This document shows positions 21,654 through 32,530 of a stretch of DNA of 64,000 nucleotides, piece by piece. The DNA comes from Anodontia alba. Its lineage: Eukaryota > Mollusca > Bivalvia > Lucinida > Lucinidae. Below the pieces are notes generated by a model. The model was given only the letters and a program-made list of their open reading frames with translations. It searched no databases and had not been told where the DNA came from. The translations under genes were made by a program, and so were the position numbers. Every line of letters begins with the position of its first letter. The first letter of the stretch is position 1. The stretch spans positions 33,805,136 to 33,869,135 of the forward strand of contig OZ024828.1 of the NCBI GenBank assembly GCA_964016985.1. Direction: 5' to 3'.

Positions 21654-21987
21654 ACATTACTAAACCGATAAAGTTTAAGAAGAGTGCCTCTATATTTGAT
21701 TTAGATACCACCTATACTGTTCGTTTAGTACAGAGATAATGAAAATATGATTAACAGAACATGTGATTACTGAGATTATCAAGAAGAAAAAAGTCGGCAC
21801 CACTATGTTTAAATTGCATTTACTGTAGCTCTCTGGAATTCAAGCACAATGTTTCATAAACTATTCCAAGCTAAAAAAACACTGAAACTAGGTGATCCGC
21901 TTTTGGCTCCAGAAAACAAAATGTTTGACCTGTCATGAAATATATACCTTTCCTAATTTTGATTTCTCCTCTTTGGAGCTTTCTTAC

Positions 21988-22005
21988 CTTTGGCAGAACT
22001 TCGAG
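21988..22005 (-). CDS. Possible 18-nt microexon (or part of a longer exon) of a minus-strand gene
   Basis: Read on the minus strand, aattttttattgtcag precedes ctcgaagttctgccaaag, followed by gtaagaaagc, a strong donor. Six codons (LEVLPK) in phase 0 fit the end of the 24.8-kb candidate exon. An alternative reads through the donor to a basic tail (KGKKAPKRRNQN, then stop). Weak; could be chance. Confidence 0.2.
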
Positions 22006-22368
22006 CTGACAATAAAAAATTAGTATGATCTCTCCTGTCCCAAGAGTAAACTTTGTAAATGCAAAATTTATGCAGCTACAACACACATCTAAATTAGAAC
22101 TAGGGAATACCAGATTTAAAATAATGCAGCTTATCAATAATGCCAATATCCATTTGAATTCAAACTTACTGGATTCAAAGTAGGAATAAATAAGGAAAAT
22201 AACTGAGGGTAACTTTAATGCTAAGTGTCTAATTTTCAGGATAACCTGTCAGACAAAATGACCCATATTAGGGGATGACCCAGAAAGGATGATGTGACTG
22301 TACAAATCTGTTACCATATCTGCAGCATACTGCATTTCAAATGTCAATGTGTATAATATAAAGGCAGA

Positions 22369-22582
22369 TTAATGCTTAGCATGCTGGGTAAAAATTTCAG
22401 CAGAGGACAGTTTGAAATATTTTATTTATTTTTCCCAGAAAATAGGACTTGACATTTTTTGCAAATTGTCTCCTTTAGGAGATAATTTGCATGAACTGTC
22501 AAAACCTGTTTTCTGGGAAAAATAAGAAAAGCATTATCAGTATGTCATCTGCTGAATTTGCCCAGACAGTGGTAAAGGTTAA
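22369..22582. mobile_element. D-family MITE, full TTAA-bounded copy
   Basis: Ends ttaatgcttagcatgctggg and the matching right arm cccagacagtggtaaaggttaa. Core aaattgtctcctttaggaga with atttgcat octamers. A good reference copy for the family. Confidence 0.85.
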
Positions 22583-22747
22583 AGAAATTCTTATCAGTTC
22601 AGTGCTAATGCATTAACCTGTAAGATGAAAATGGCAGTGTATGGAGCTTAATATTGTCACTTGGATACATTGTGTTGCCATGGTAATTCTATCTTTTTGT
22701 TCCCAACAACAGCCTGGGTTTCAGTCTGATCATTTTCTCTTATTTTA

Positions 22748-24418
22748 TTATACCCAGCCACACAATAGTTGGCCATCCCTGTGTCCATCTGTCTGTCGTA
22801 CGTCCATCCGTATTTTCGTTTCAGGATGATAAGTTGAGTGAATGTCAGTGGATTTTCACCAATCTTGGTATGTGCATTAATATTGTGGAGATCTGGTTTC
22901 GGATTGCTAATGGGCAAATTGCTGATGGGAGTTATCTGCTCATGGGATGTCTGATTTTTAACTCACCTGAGGAAGACTCTGGATTAGCTATTGTGCTCAC
23001 TTGCTGTCCATCGTTGTGCGTCTGTCGTCCGTGGCCCGTCCATTCAAACCTTTGAACGACTTCTCTTCTGTAACCCCTGGGCCAATTTTTTTCAAACTTC
23101 ATGTGGAGCCTTCTGTTAAAGGGCAATTGAAAATTTATACAAATGGTCGCAGTCTGTTTATCAAGCTGGCCACCATGCCCATATGTGGTAAAAACATTTA
23201 AAAATCTTCTCCTCCAGAACCAAGAAAGCTTCAAGGCTGAATCTTGGTATATAGCATCATGGTCTCAAGGTCTACCAAGTTTGATCAAATGATGACCCTA
23301 GGTTGACCTTTGACCTTTTTACGGCAAAGTCAAATTTGCGTCCCCATGCATTTGTATGGGGAAAATGTTGAAAAGTCATTTTCTCAAAATGTATGAAAGA
23401 CTAATGACTGAAACTTACAATGAATGATTAAAGTAGTAAAATATTTTAGTTATAATCAAAATTTTGTCCCCTTGGGGTTATCTGCCCTTGCCCCTGGGCT
23501 ATATACTTGAATAAAATCTCGTAATTTTTAAATGTCTTCTTTTCTGAAACTGTTTGAGCAATTTTCACCAGATTTCACATGGGGCCTTCTATCAAAATGA
23601 TGTTGCTAATTTGTTCAAATGGTTCTGCGCAATTGAACAAGGTGGCTGCCCTGCCCATATATGGTAAAAATACTTAAAAATAAATCTTTTCAAGAACCAA
23701 GAAAGCTTTGGGGCTAAATCTTGGTATATAGCATTGTGGACTCAAGGTCTATCAATTTGTTCAAATGGTGACTGCAGGTTGACCTTTGACCTTTTTATGG
23801 CAAGGTCAAATTTGCATCCCTATACATTTATATGGGGAAATTGATGAAAAGTCATATTCTCAAAATCTATTAAAGACTACTTACAATGTGTGATTAAAGT
23901 AGTAAAACATTTTAGTTATAATCAAAATTTTGTCCCTTGAGGGTTATCTGCCCTTGCCCCTGGGCTATATACATGTATAAAGTTGTGTAATTTTTAAACT
24001 TCTCTGAAACTGTTTGAGCAATTTTCCCCAGATTTCACATGGGCCTTCAAATCTGTTGAAAGGGTATTGTCAGTTTGTTCAAATGGTTCCCCACAATTGA
24101 AAAAGATGGCGGTCATATCCATATATGGTAAAAACCCTTGGAAATCTTCTTCTCCAGAACCAAGAAAGCTTTTGGGCTGAATCCTGGTATATAGCACCGA
24201 GGACTCAAGCTCTACCAAGTTTGTTTAAATGATGATCATAGGTTGACCTTTAACCTTTTTATTTTCATTTCAGGCCAATAACTTGAATAAATCTCAGTGG
24301 ATTTTCACCCAATTTGATATGTGCATTGATATTGTGGAGATCTGGTTTTGGATTGCTATTTGGTACATTTCATCAATTTTTGACAGTTATTTCGCCATGA
24401 CATGATAATGGCGGGGTA
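22748..24418 (+). mobile_element. Tandem-core element T7 (outer), split by a second one
   Basis: Starts ttatacccagccacacaata with tgtccatctgtctgtcgtac. The word gtggattttcaccaatcttg … attgtggagatctggttt occurs at 22850 and again at 24297. It closes gcggggtattatatc. The part in between belongs to a nested element. Confidence 0.5.
22959..24262 (+). mobile_element. Tandem-core element T8, nested (about 470-bp units)
   Basis: Starts aactcacctgaggaagactc … ctattgtgctcac. Two and a half units of 460-480 bp share ggtgacctttgacctttttacgg-like, aaaatctcaaaatg, cccttgcccctgggctatat and catggggccttct. Unit marks near 23105, 23585 and 24043. Confidence 0.6.
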
Positions 24419-24419
24419 T

Positions 24420-25460
24420 TATATCATTTCATGTTTTTATTTTCTAATATTTTTTATGTCGAAAATGACAGCCTGGGGAATTACAAATTTCAAACGCAGA
24501 GCCATCTTGTTTATCCCACCGATTCGGTGGATTGCTGTTGGGTACATTTCATCAATTTTTGATAGTTATTTTGCCCATGTATTCAAGAATGGTAACTCAT
24601 CAAATTATCGCTTCAGTGCTAAAAATAGTGAAGGAAATTCCAAAAGCTTCCCTTTTTTTTTTTGAGAGGGAGGGTGGGGGCTGGGAGGGGGAGAGGTGGG
24701 GAGTTTCATAATACAATATATCTTTGAGAGGAAGAAGCTGTGATGTTGATTTTAGACTGTCATTATGCAAACATTTTCTTCTGCATGTGTCTTTTATCAC
24801 TTTCAGTTCAGCAGAAACCTGCGACTGACAAACATCTAATAATTTATCCATACTGAGCCATATTGCACACGCAGTTGACACAAGAGTAAGGTCATTTCCA
24901 ACAAGATTTCTGAAAATTCACACTGAAACAGTGGGCTATATTTAGATTAGCGGCTAATCAAAGCGACTCCCCACGAGTGTCCCCAGGCATCATATTTATG
25001 GAAGTGAGGTACGTACTTCATAAGAGATATATACATTAGAGGAATTTAAGACAAACTTATTGACTTTAGAACATATATTTTACGAATAGGCAGAGGCTAC
25101 CCCACCACTAGTGAAATGTGGGACATTGGTAATAATAGGATTCTGTTAATCTGTTTGTCCATGGTTTCTTTATACATCCCCTTACTTTCCAGCCCCAACC
25201 CACCCCACCCCCACCCCAAGCATGCAAAGCATTAAATTCGTACATATCCTATCTGAAATGCAACTGTCCAAGGCATGCATTTGTGCATTGTGCTAACCAT
25301 ATGGCCAGGATCAACTCCTAGAGGAACACAAGTGGTTATTGTTTCCTTTCTAGACAAGGATAACTATATCAGAGAATCTTGATCAAACAAACAATGGATT
25401 AAGCATGGATATAATTAGACCAAGGTGGTAAATAGTTGTTTTCTATTTATCTGCTTAGTC
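24420..25460. other. Mostly unassigned, with one candidate exon
   Basis: 24525-24580 repeats a T7 word (attgctgttgggtacatttc). The remainder has no clear family. 25196-25220 is a C-rich low-complexity stretch. A candidate minus-strand exon at 24819-24909 is listed separately. Confidence 0.35.
24819..24909 (-). CDS. Candidate internal exon, hypothetical protein
   Basis: On the minus strand tgaattttcag precedes a segment whose first base completes the codon left open by the 27.8-kb exon (GC plus A). It stays open for 30 codons (NLVGNDLTLVSTAC … LLDVCQSQ) to a weak CAG/GTTTCT donor; the frame continues open beyond. No domain recognised. The phase match with the upstream exon is the main support. 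Confidence 0.28.
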
Positions 25461-25462
25461 TG

Positions 25463-25675
25463 TTAACATTTACTACTCTCTTAGTTAATCAGCAAACAAC
25501 AAATTGATGCTATTTTTCTTATTTTTCCCAGAAAACAGGTTTTGACATGTCATGCAAATTGTCTCCATTGGAGACAATTTGCATGAAATGTCAAAACCTG
25601 TTTTCTGGGAAAAACTAGAAAAGTATTTCTGTTATATCGTCTGCTGAAATATTTACCCAGAGTGCTAAGCGTTAA
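25463..25675. mobile_element. D-family MITE with near-perfect core palindrome
   Basis: TTAA-bounded. The core runs from ccagaaaacaggttttgaca to the complement ending ctgttttctgg, with the centre gtctccattggagac flanked by gcaaatt and aatttgc. Confidence 0.87.
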
Positions 25676-25711
25676 TACTGATAGACAGCTGAAATTTTTC
25701 TGAACTTCTCT

Positions 25712-25904
25712 GAAAGTGCTAAGCAACTTTGCACCAGAAAACATTAACATTTTTTTCAGAGAAACTAAGACTTGAATCATCTGCCTAGCAAACAGTTCAC
25801 ATGAAATGTCAAGACTTATTTTCACTGAAAAATAAAAAAAAAAAAAAAAAAAAAAAAATAGGTTGTCGTCTGCTATGAAGTTTGCTTGGCACTGTAAGGG
25901 TTAA
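25712..25904. mobile_element. D-family MITE, A-tract expanded
   Basis: Arms aagcaactttgcaccagaaa and tttgcttggcactgtaaggg, ending on TTAA. The core has gtcaagacttattttcactg. A 25-nt A tract replaces part of the right arm. Confidence 0.6.
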
Positions 25905-26000
25905 GTACTTTTCAGCTGTAATGAATCTTCTTGTTCTTTTAAATGCTCATTAATTTATCCTAAATATTGGGACATATGATCTCTTTACCATAAACATTTT

Positions 26001-26294
26001 AGCCTTCAATGTGCTGAGCAAAGTTGCAGCAGACGTCATTCTAAAATTTCTTCTTATTATTTTTTCAGTGAAAATAAGACGACATTTTATGCAAATCATC
26101 TGCAAGGTATTATTTTTTCAGAGAAAATAAAACTTGACATTTCATGTGAATCATCTGCTATGCAGATGATTCACATGAAATGTCAAGCCTAGCAGATGAT
26201 TCACATGAAAATCAAGTCTTATTTTCTCTGAAAAATAAAAAGAAAAAATTTGAATGTCTTCTGCTGCAAATATGATTGGAGCTTTAAAGGTTAA
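26001..26294. mobile_element. D-family MITE with internally duplicated palindrome
   Basis: gcagacgtcattctaaaatt on the left, gaatgtcttctgctgcaaat on the right, TTAA at 26291-26294. Inside, gacatttcatgtgaatcatc and its complement pair perfectly around ctatgcag. A second partial copy of the same arm follows, making this copy about 80 bp longer than average. Confidence 0.65.
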
Positions 26295-26349
26295 ATTTGA
26301 ACAAGCCTATTTGACTTTTGATGATGGGTATGAAAGTATAGGCTGAATG

Positions 26350-26420
26350 GCAAACAGTGTAGACCATGATCAAACTCTCTCCTTTTGGAGCATAATTGAT
26401 CTGGATCTACATTGTTTGCT
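26350..26420. repeat. Family E hairpin
   Basis: gcaaacagtgtagaccatga-type left arm pairs with ttgatctggatctacattgt. Flanked by gaatgg and ctcagtcc as in other copies. Confidence 0.6.
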
Positions 26421-26547
26421 CAGTCCTTACTGTCCAGGTATTTTGTTAAATGTGGTAAGGCCAGTTTTCATTGTGTTCTGCTTATGTTAGATTTCATATT
26501 AAATATTCTCCAACTTCTAAATCAAAATGAAATCTTCAATAGGCTGC

Positions 26548-26721
26548 TTAATCCTTTAAGAACCGGTCAGCAGACAGCATTCTGATTCTAATTTTGTTTT
26601 ATTTTTTCATAGAAAATAAGGTTTGAAATATCAAATCTATAAATGTTACCCTCCGAACCTTTTTATCTATATAGAAAAAAAATGTTGTTGGCCACAATTT
26701 TGATTGACGCTCAAGGTTTAA
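26548..26721. mobile_element. D-family MITE, half preserved
   Basis: TTAA-bounded with gtcagcagacagcattctga on the left and gttgttggccacaattttga on the right. The palindromic core is largely lost. Confidence 0.45.
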
Positions 26722-26900
26722 AGGAATATAAGTGTACCTTCATTAAGAACTTTAGAAAAGAAACATGTTGGGGAAATTTTAAGTTTATGAAATGTGTACA
26801 CAGAAAACTTCAGAAGTTATTCCAGAAGTGAGATAGCCACCTTATGGCTTTATAATGTCAAAGATGTTGTAAACATAAAAAATTGAAATATTAAGATATC

Positions 26901-27130
26901 TTAACTCTTTGAATGCTGGGTAATTTTGCATTCTTTTTTTTTTGTCGTCTGTGGATTTTTTTTTTTTTTAAATTAACTTTTTCAAACAAATTTTCAGGAA
27001 TACCATCAGAGTGCCAAACTATTTGGATCCAGATCAGGCCGGACATTTTGTCGGGCCCGATCTCGGTCCAAACTGTTTGCGAAGTTTATCAGCAGACGAC
27101 AAAAGTCGCCACAAGTGGGGAAAGAGTTAA
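26901..27130 (+). mobile_element. N-family MITE: D-type arms around an E-type core
   Basis: TTAA-bounded. Outer arms (ctttgaatgctgggtaattt, tttgtcgtctg / cagcagacgacaaaa) resemble family D. The centre (ttggatccagatcaggccgg … gtccaaactgtttgc) is the family E hairpin. Confidence 0.7.
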
Positions 27131-27231
27131 AATGTCCTCTGATGTTAAATATATTTTGGCATTTTAAGGATTAGTAAAAATCTAAATACCATATTTACCC
27201 TACAAATTGGGAGAGGCAGACCTGAGCAGAT

Positions 27232-27450
27232 CTGGGCCCAGTTGTTCAAAGCTAACGATGTCGTTAGTTAACGATTCGTTAAAATTTAAATCAAGTGATA
27301 CGCAAATATGCTGAAATTTTTTGCAAAAGCTACTCACATTTTTTCAGCAAAATATTTCAGAATATTGTATATTGAATCCACTAAAACAGTTAACGAAATG
27401 ACCCTTAACGAGCTCGTTAAGCTAACGACGCTTTGAACAACTGGGCCCAG
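27232..27450. mobile_element. M4 MITE, well preserved
   Basis: Inverted ends ctgggcccagttgttcaaag and ctttgaacaactgggcccag, identical over 20 bp. Internal gttaacgattcgttaa and aaaagctactcacatttttt. Confidence 0.85.
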
Positions 27451-27521
27451 AGTTTTAGACACATCATGTGTACATAATTGACTTACTGAAATTTTTAACT
27501 CTATGGACTTACTGAAATTTT

Positions 27522-27757
27522 TAACTCTTGCATGCTGGTTAATTTTGCATGCTTTTTTTTTTTTTTTTTTTTTTGTCGTCTGCGGATTTTTCTTAAATCA
27601 ACTTTTTCAAAAAAAATCTTTCAGGAATACCATCAGAGTGTCAAACAGTTTGGATCCAGATCATGCCCAACATTTTGTCGGGCCTGATCTGGGTCCAGAC
27701 TGTTTGCAAAGGTTATCAGCAGATGACAAAAGTCACCCCTAGTGAGGAAAGAGTTAA
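27522..27757 (+). mobile_element. N-family MITE, second copy
   Basis: Same organisation as 26901-27130, TTAA at both ends, a T tract of about 22. The upstream word ttactgaaatttttaactct is duplicated in direct repeat just before it (27484-27530). Confidence 0.7.
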
Positions 27758-27842
27758 TATTAGGTATTTTCAAGGCCTGATTATAACACTATTGAAAAAA
27801 TATGCAGATAATAAAAATAATGATAATAATAAAAGTACATAC

Positions 27843-28020
27843 GCATTGTCTCCCATGCCATATTGGTAATATGTCTGTTCCCCCATGCCATACTGGTTAT
27901 GAGTTTCATAATCATTTCTAATAAAGTTTTCCTGAAGAGGGTTCCGAATAAAATTCCATTCATCATTCTGCTTTTTCTGAAATCCTTGCAAACAGTCCAT
28001 TTCCAGTTTATTTTCCACAC
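27843..28020 (-). CDS. Candidate exon, hypothetical secreted protein
   Basis: Minus strand: acttttccag precedes the segment and gtatgtac follows it, both good splice signals. It has 58 full codons (VENKLEMDCLQGF … NQYGMGEQTYYQYGMGDN) with two nearly repeated QYGMG(E/D) words. One nucleotide is needed before and two are left over; these fit the signal-peptide segment upstream and the 24.9-kb exon downstream. No known domain. A second frame is open over most of the segment, so the frame choice rests on the phase matches. Confidence 0.35.
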
Positions 28021-28033
28021 CTGGAAAAGTTAC

Positions 28034-28109
28034 CTGTTCTCACCGAAGTCTCAAGTGTCATTGAAACAATGAGTGTAAAAACCCAAATCATCATCACAAA
28101 AATAGCCAT
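28034..28109 (-). CDS. Candidate first coding exon: signal peptide
   Basis: An ATG at 28109-28107 (minus strand) opens 25 codons beginning MAIFVMMIWVFTLIVSM, a classic hydrophobic signal peptide, then TLETSVRT. The segment ends aacag before gtaact, a good donor. Only 13 nt (gtaacttttccag) separate it from the next candidate exon; removing exactly those nucleotides keeps the frame. Unspliced, the frame stops eight codons later. It could be the first exon of a secreted protein or a chance hydrophobic frame. Confidence 0.3.
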
Positions 28110-28470
28110 GTTGACCACTCTGTATGTGATAATAGTGAGGTTGATCAATAGATAGATACTGTGACTGACAGCTGTGTGTGAGGTGGAATGGAAAAGGGAA
28201 TGAAGATTGACCTGTGACTAATTAGAGTTGTTATGTTTGATTCTAAACAGCAGTAGCTTACAGACCATACAGGTGTGAGGGTTGGAGAACTGTCAGTGAC
28301 ATGCTCAGAATGTATGAACTCTTAGATACAGATAAAGGGAGTAAAAAGAAGATATTTCTGTTTTGTTATTCTTGCTTTAAAATACATGTATATCTCGTGT
28401 GCACAATGTGAAAACTGAATTGTTTATTCAGCACATTTTTTTTTTTTTTGTTTTTGTACGAAAACTTGCT
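28110..28470. other. Unassigned spacer, possible 5' flank of the candidate gene
   Basis: No repeat family recognised. If the signal-peptide exon is real, this is its upstream region on the minus strand. No TATA or initiator can be named with confidence. Confidence 0.25.
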
Positions 28471-28688
28471 TTAAATCCATTGTAGTCTGGAGACCCCTAA
28501 AAGGGTAATTGGAAAACAGTACAGACCCAGATCAGACACTGCAGAATGTGGCATTTGATCAGGGTCTCCACTGTTTGCAAATAGCTTAACCACTTTTCTA
28601 TAGGAATACCTAAACCTCATAGCTGGACATACCTAAAATTGAAATTAGACTCTTACAATATATAATGTTTCAGTCTAGAATGGGTTAA
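28471..28688 (+). mobile_element. M3 MITE, full length
   Basis: TTAA-bounded, ccattgtagtctggagaccc … agtctagaatgggttaa. Contains the E-type hairpin (aaaacagtacagacccagat … gtctccactgtttgc). Confidence 0.8.
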
Positions 28689-28699
28689 AGACACCCATT

Positions 28700-29156
28700 T
28701 AAATTGCCTCACTCAGGCAATTTCAGTAAGTCTCTCTTCATTCTGGATTTTCATGTGTACATAATTGATAGTTTACCAAGTTTACTCTCAATGTTTGGAC
28801 CAACATGCCTGAGAAAACTGTGTAGAACCAGAGCAGAATATATCAAAAGGAAAAGTCTGATCAGGATATACATTGTTTATCATTCAGCAGTTTTTTTAGA
28901 ATCATAACTTATATGTTTTTGTATGTTTCTGTTGCTGGTGTGAACATCAATGGCAGACTGGATTCAACTGCCTATCTCAAGACTTGATGCAAGTCTTCAT
29001 TGGCTATTGTAGTTTATAAAAAATAGCTAAAATGTAAAATTTAATGTGAACATATGCAAAGAAATTGATCTCATGAACTATGAAAAATAATTGAATGCCA
29101 ATGTTTACATACTGCAGTCTGGTGCCCTCCTCTATATGCAAGTATGGACCAAGTTT
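28700..29156. other. Unassigned spacer
   Basis: Contains a short palindrome, attgcctcactcaggcaatt (28710-28729). Nothing else recognised. Confidence 0.3.
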
Positions 29157-29210
29157 CATTACTCTTTACCATTCCCTGGGCAAATTCAGCAGATGACAAA
29201 TTGATATTTT
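29157..29210 (+). repeat. D-family left half, cut by a tandem-core element
   Basis: tttaccattccctgggcaaa, then cagcagatgacaaattgata. The similarity stops where tagctcgcctgagc begins. Confidence 0.6.
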
Positions 29211-29665
29211 TAGCTCGCCTGAGCAAATGCTCAGGGTGAGCTATTGTGATCAACCTCTATCTGTCTTCCGTGGTTTGTCATACGTTATCAACAATTAGTT
29301 TATTAACACTCTAGAGGTCACAGTTTTCATCCAATCTTAATGAAACTTGCTCAGAATGGAATGTTTTCCTCTATGAAATTTAGATCAAGATTGAAACTTG
29401 GTCACTTGGGTCAAAACCTATGTCACAAGGCCAGATCAAAGGGAAATCTTGTAAACATTCTAGGTCAGATTTTTGAAATAATGATCTTGAATCTTGCTCA
29501 GAATGTATGTGTTGACGATATCTATGTCGTTCCAAACTGGGTCACTTTGGGTCAAAAACTAGGTCACCAGGCCAAGTCAAAGGAAAACCTTGTTAACACT
29601 CTAGAGGCCACATTTTTTTAAGTAATCATCATGAATCTTGCTCAAAATGTTTTTCTTTTTGATAG
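29211..29665 (+). mobile_element. Tandem-core element T9, 5' part
   Basis: Start hairpin tagctcgcctgagcaaatgc … gggtgagctattgtgatca. Then about three 140-bp units with cactctagaggtcaca, tcatgaatcttgctcagaat and actgggtcacttgggtcaa. It lacks the usual 3' end. Confidence 0.65.
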
Positions 29666-29699
29666 ACATAATGATATGTTGGCCACTGTCTACTGTAGT

Positions 29700-30040
29700 A
29701 GTTAGCAAACACATTATCCAAGACAATGTTCTTTATTGTAAACAGGGAAGTATTGGCAACAGGCATGATTCATTTCCCTGGTAATTAGTTAATGATAAGA
29801 AAACTATAGAAAATGTGGCCAAAATGACCTCAAAAATGTTAGCCTTTGGGATTGGATCTAAGAGCCTTTCCTTCAAAGACAATGTATAACAGTGGCTTTA
29901 TTGGTAACATGTTGTTGGGCCAATGGCTGTTTCCTTGTATAGTGAGCTCTCATTACATTGATAGCATTTGTTGCTGTTATAAAGTATCCTTAAACGCAGC
30001 AGAATGATGTGTAAGAAATCAGTTTTACTTTTTTTCCTCA
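29700..30040. other. Unassigned spacer
   Basis: No gene or repeat family recognised. Confidence 0.3.
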
Positions 30041-30042
30041 CA

Positions 30043-30117
30043 GAACATATGTTTTGGGTATTTGTTAGAATTGCCTCACTGATGCAATTCTAACAGATAT
30101 CCAAAACATATGTTTCT
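30043..30117. repeat. Family C hairpin
   Basis: acatatgttttgggtatttg and the complementary gatatccaaaacatatgt, loop gcctcactgatgc. Confidence 0.7.
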
Positions 30118-30460
30118 TGACGTGTTAAATACGGTATTCTTGCATAATATCTGATTAATTATCACCTCTTGAGCGAAGTTTTCCTGCCAGTCAAATTATC
30201 ATTATAACGAAATTTGTCATTGTAACCAGTGTCCGTATAAAGAGGTTGACCATAAAATCTTATGAAACTGCCATTTTATGAATGATTTAGCAGAAAACTG
30301 GCCATATATATAATTGTAATGCCCTCACCAACACTTTGTTGGTGACAGTTGTTTGGGATTGTTCTGTTTTGCTTGCATGTGTCTGTTTGTCCATCAAAGT
30401 TCTGATTATGGTAAATGTTCTAAAATTTCAGATACCAAAGTTTCTGACAAAATGGCACAT

Positions 30461-30531
30461 GCAAACAATGCAGACTCAGATCAGAGGCCCCTCTTGAAGG
30501 AGCAGTCTGATCAGGGTCTACTCTGGTTGCC
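30461..30531. repeat. Family E hairpin
   Basis: gcaaacaatgcagactcaga and ctgatcagggtctactctgg, inner stem around cccctcttgaaggagc. The outer flank gtttctgacaaaatg is shared in complement with the copy at 33.1 kb. Confidence 0.65.
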
Positions 30532-30770
30532 ATTCCACTAAGTATTTTAAGAAAGAACTGCATAAAAAGCAAAATTTAGGCTAAAGGTATAGAATAAGTG
30601 TTCAAAATCTTAGACATTTACCGTAATTACATTGTCTATCTGCTTTGACCTGCAGCTTCAATTTTAGGGTTCCTATGATATAAAGCAACAGGTCCTTTCA
30701 TTATGCCTAGCAATAGGTCCTTTCATTATGTCCAGCAGCCGCCTCATTCTTAAAGTATTTGTTATAAATT

Positions 30771-32072
30771 TTAACTCACCTGAGCAAATGCTCAGGGTGA
30801 GTATTGTGAACACCCTCTGTCAGTCTTGTGTCTTTCTTCATCATTCGTTCATTGGCCATTGTCAACAGAATGTTTGCCTCTATGAAATCTAGGTTAAGTT
30901 TGAAACTGGGTCACCAGGCCAAATCAAAGGAAACTCTTAACGCGCTGGAGATCACATTTTTAAAGTAATCATCATGGATCTTGCTCAAAATGTTTGTCTT
31001 GATGAGTTCTAGGTCAGGTTTGAAACTGGTTTACTTGGGGTCAAAATCTAGGTCACTAGGCCAAATCAAAGGAAAACCTTGTTAACACTCTAGAGGTCAC
31101 ATTTTTTAAATAATCTTCACAAATCTTGCTCAAAATATGGAGGTCATATTTTAGAAGTAATCATCATGAATCTTACTCAAAATGTTTGTCTTGATGATTT
31201 CGAGGTAACTTTAAAACTGGGTCACTTGGGCTCAAAAACTAGTTCATCAGGCCACATCAAAGGAAAACCTTGTTAACACTCCAGAGGTCATATTTTTGAA
31301 GTAATCATCATGAATCTTGCTCAAAGTGTTTGTCTTAGTGATTTCTAGGTCAGCTTCAAAACTGGTTCACTTGGGGTCAAAAACAAGGTCACCAGGCCAA
31401 ATCAAAGGAAAACATCGTTAACACACTAGAGGTTACGTTTTTGAAGTGATCATTATGAATGTTGCTCAGAATGTTTGCTTTGATGATTTCTATGTCAAGT
31501 TTGAAACTGGGTCACTTGGGGTAAAAAACTAGGTCACCTGATCAAATAAAAGGAAAACTTTGTTAACACTCTAGTGGTCACATTTTTAAAGTAATCATCA
31601 TGAATCTTGCTTCAAATCTTTGTATTGTTGTTTTCTAGGTCAGCTTTAAACTGGGTCATTTGGAATCAAAATCCAGGCCACCAAGCAAATCAAAGAAAAA
31701 CCTTGTTAACACTCTAGAGGTCACATTTTTAAAGTCATTATCATGAATCATGCTCAGAATGTTTATCTTAGTGATTTCTAGGTCAGATTCAAGACTGGTT
31801 CACTTGAGGTCAAAAACTAGGTCACCAGGGCAAATCAAAGAAAACCTTGTCAACCCTCCAGAGGTCACATTTTTGATGTAATCATCATGAATCATGATCA
31901 GAATGTTAGTCTTGATGATTTCTAGGTCAAGTTCAAAAGCTGGTAAATTTGGGTCAAAACCTTGGTCACCAGGCCAAATAAAAGGAAAACCTTTTAACTT
32001 TCTAGAGGTTTTAGAAGTGCTATCATACTCAGGTGAGCAATACAGAGCCATCATGGCCCTCTTCTTATATTT
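30771..32072 (+). mobile_element. Tandem-core element T10, complete (about 140-bp units)
   Basis: Start hairpin aactcacctgagcaaatgct … agggtgagtattgtgaac, then eight to nine units of about 140 bp (ttaacactctagaggtcaca, atcatcatgaatcttgctca, ctaggtcaccaggccaaat). The end is atactcaggtgagcaataca followed by gagccatcatggccctcttc. Frames on both strands across the core are by-products of the periodicity. Confidence 0.75.
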
Positions 32073-32404
32073 AGCTTTAGAAAAGCTCTTTCTTTCACTG
32101 TATTCTTTGAGTGTTTTCATGTTATATTTGACTTGGTGGTTTGCAGCATTATACACATTGATCATACACAGCATCCACTTACTCAAGGTTTATAGGTCAA
32201 GGTCACATGCCTAGTATGTTTGGGTAAAATAATGCATTTAACATTTTAATCCTGTCATTTGCTATTATTCTTTGTGTTTTCAGCTGTAGCTTTTATATTT
32301 GGCTTCATAGTTTGCAACTTATACACTTTGATTCTGTATCTCCTACTCAAGACCTCAAGGTTTAAGTCTCTTCTTTTAAGTTCTTATTACATATTATGAC
32401 TAAA

Positions 32405-32530
32405 AAAAAATATATATATATTGTCAGCTGCTGTTGTGACTGGTACTTTAAGGGTTAGATTATGTAGCTGTTGATAACCCTGAACAACTGCTATTATTAA
32501 GTTATCATAAGCAGACTATTTTTAGCTTTC
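32405..32530. repeat. Direct repeat pair with 33250-33360
   Basis: gctgctgttgtgactggtac … ataaccctgaacaactgcta matches gctgctgtgactggtacgtt … ataaccccaaacaactgctg 0.85 kb away. The first part is a D-type right arm. Confidence 0.55.

Noticed and set aside
24600..24818. Extension of the 24.8-kb candidate exon to the end of its open frame
   Set aside because: The lower part enters a low-complexity proline/serine stretch read from a purine-rich tract, so only the upper 30 codons are kept.
31800..32214. Frames of 106 and 128 codons on both strands at the end of T10
   Set aside because: They follow the 140-bp unit periodicity and end sequence of the repeat; no domain.
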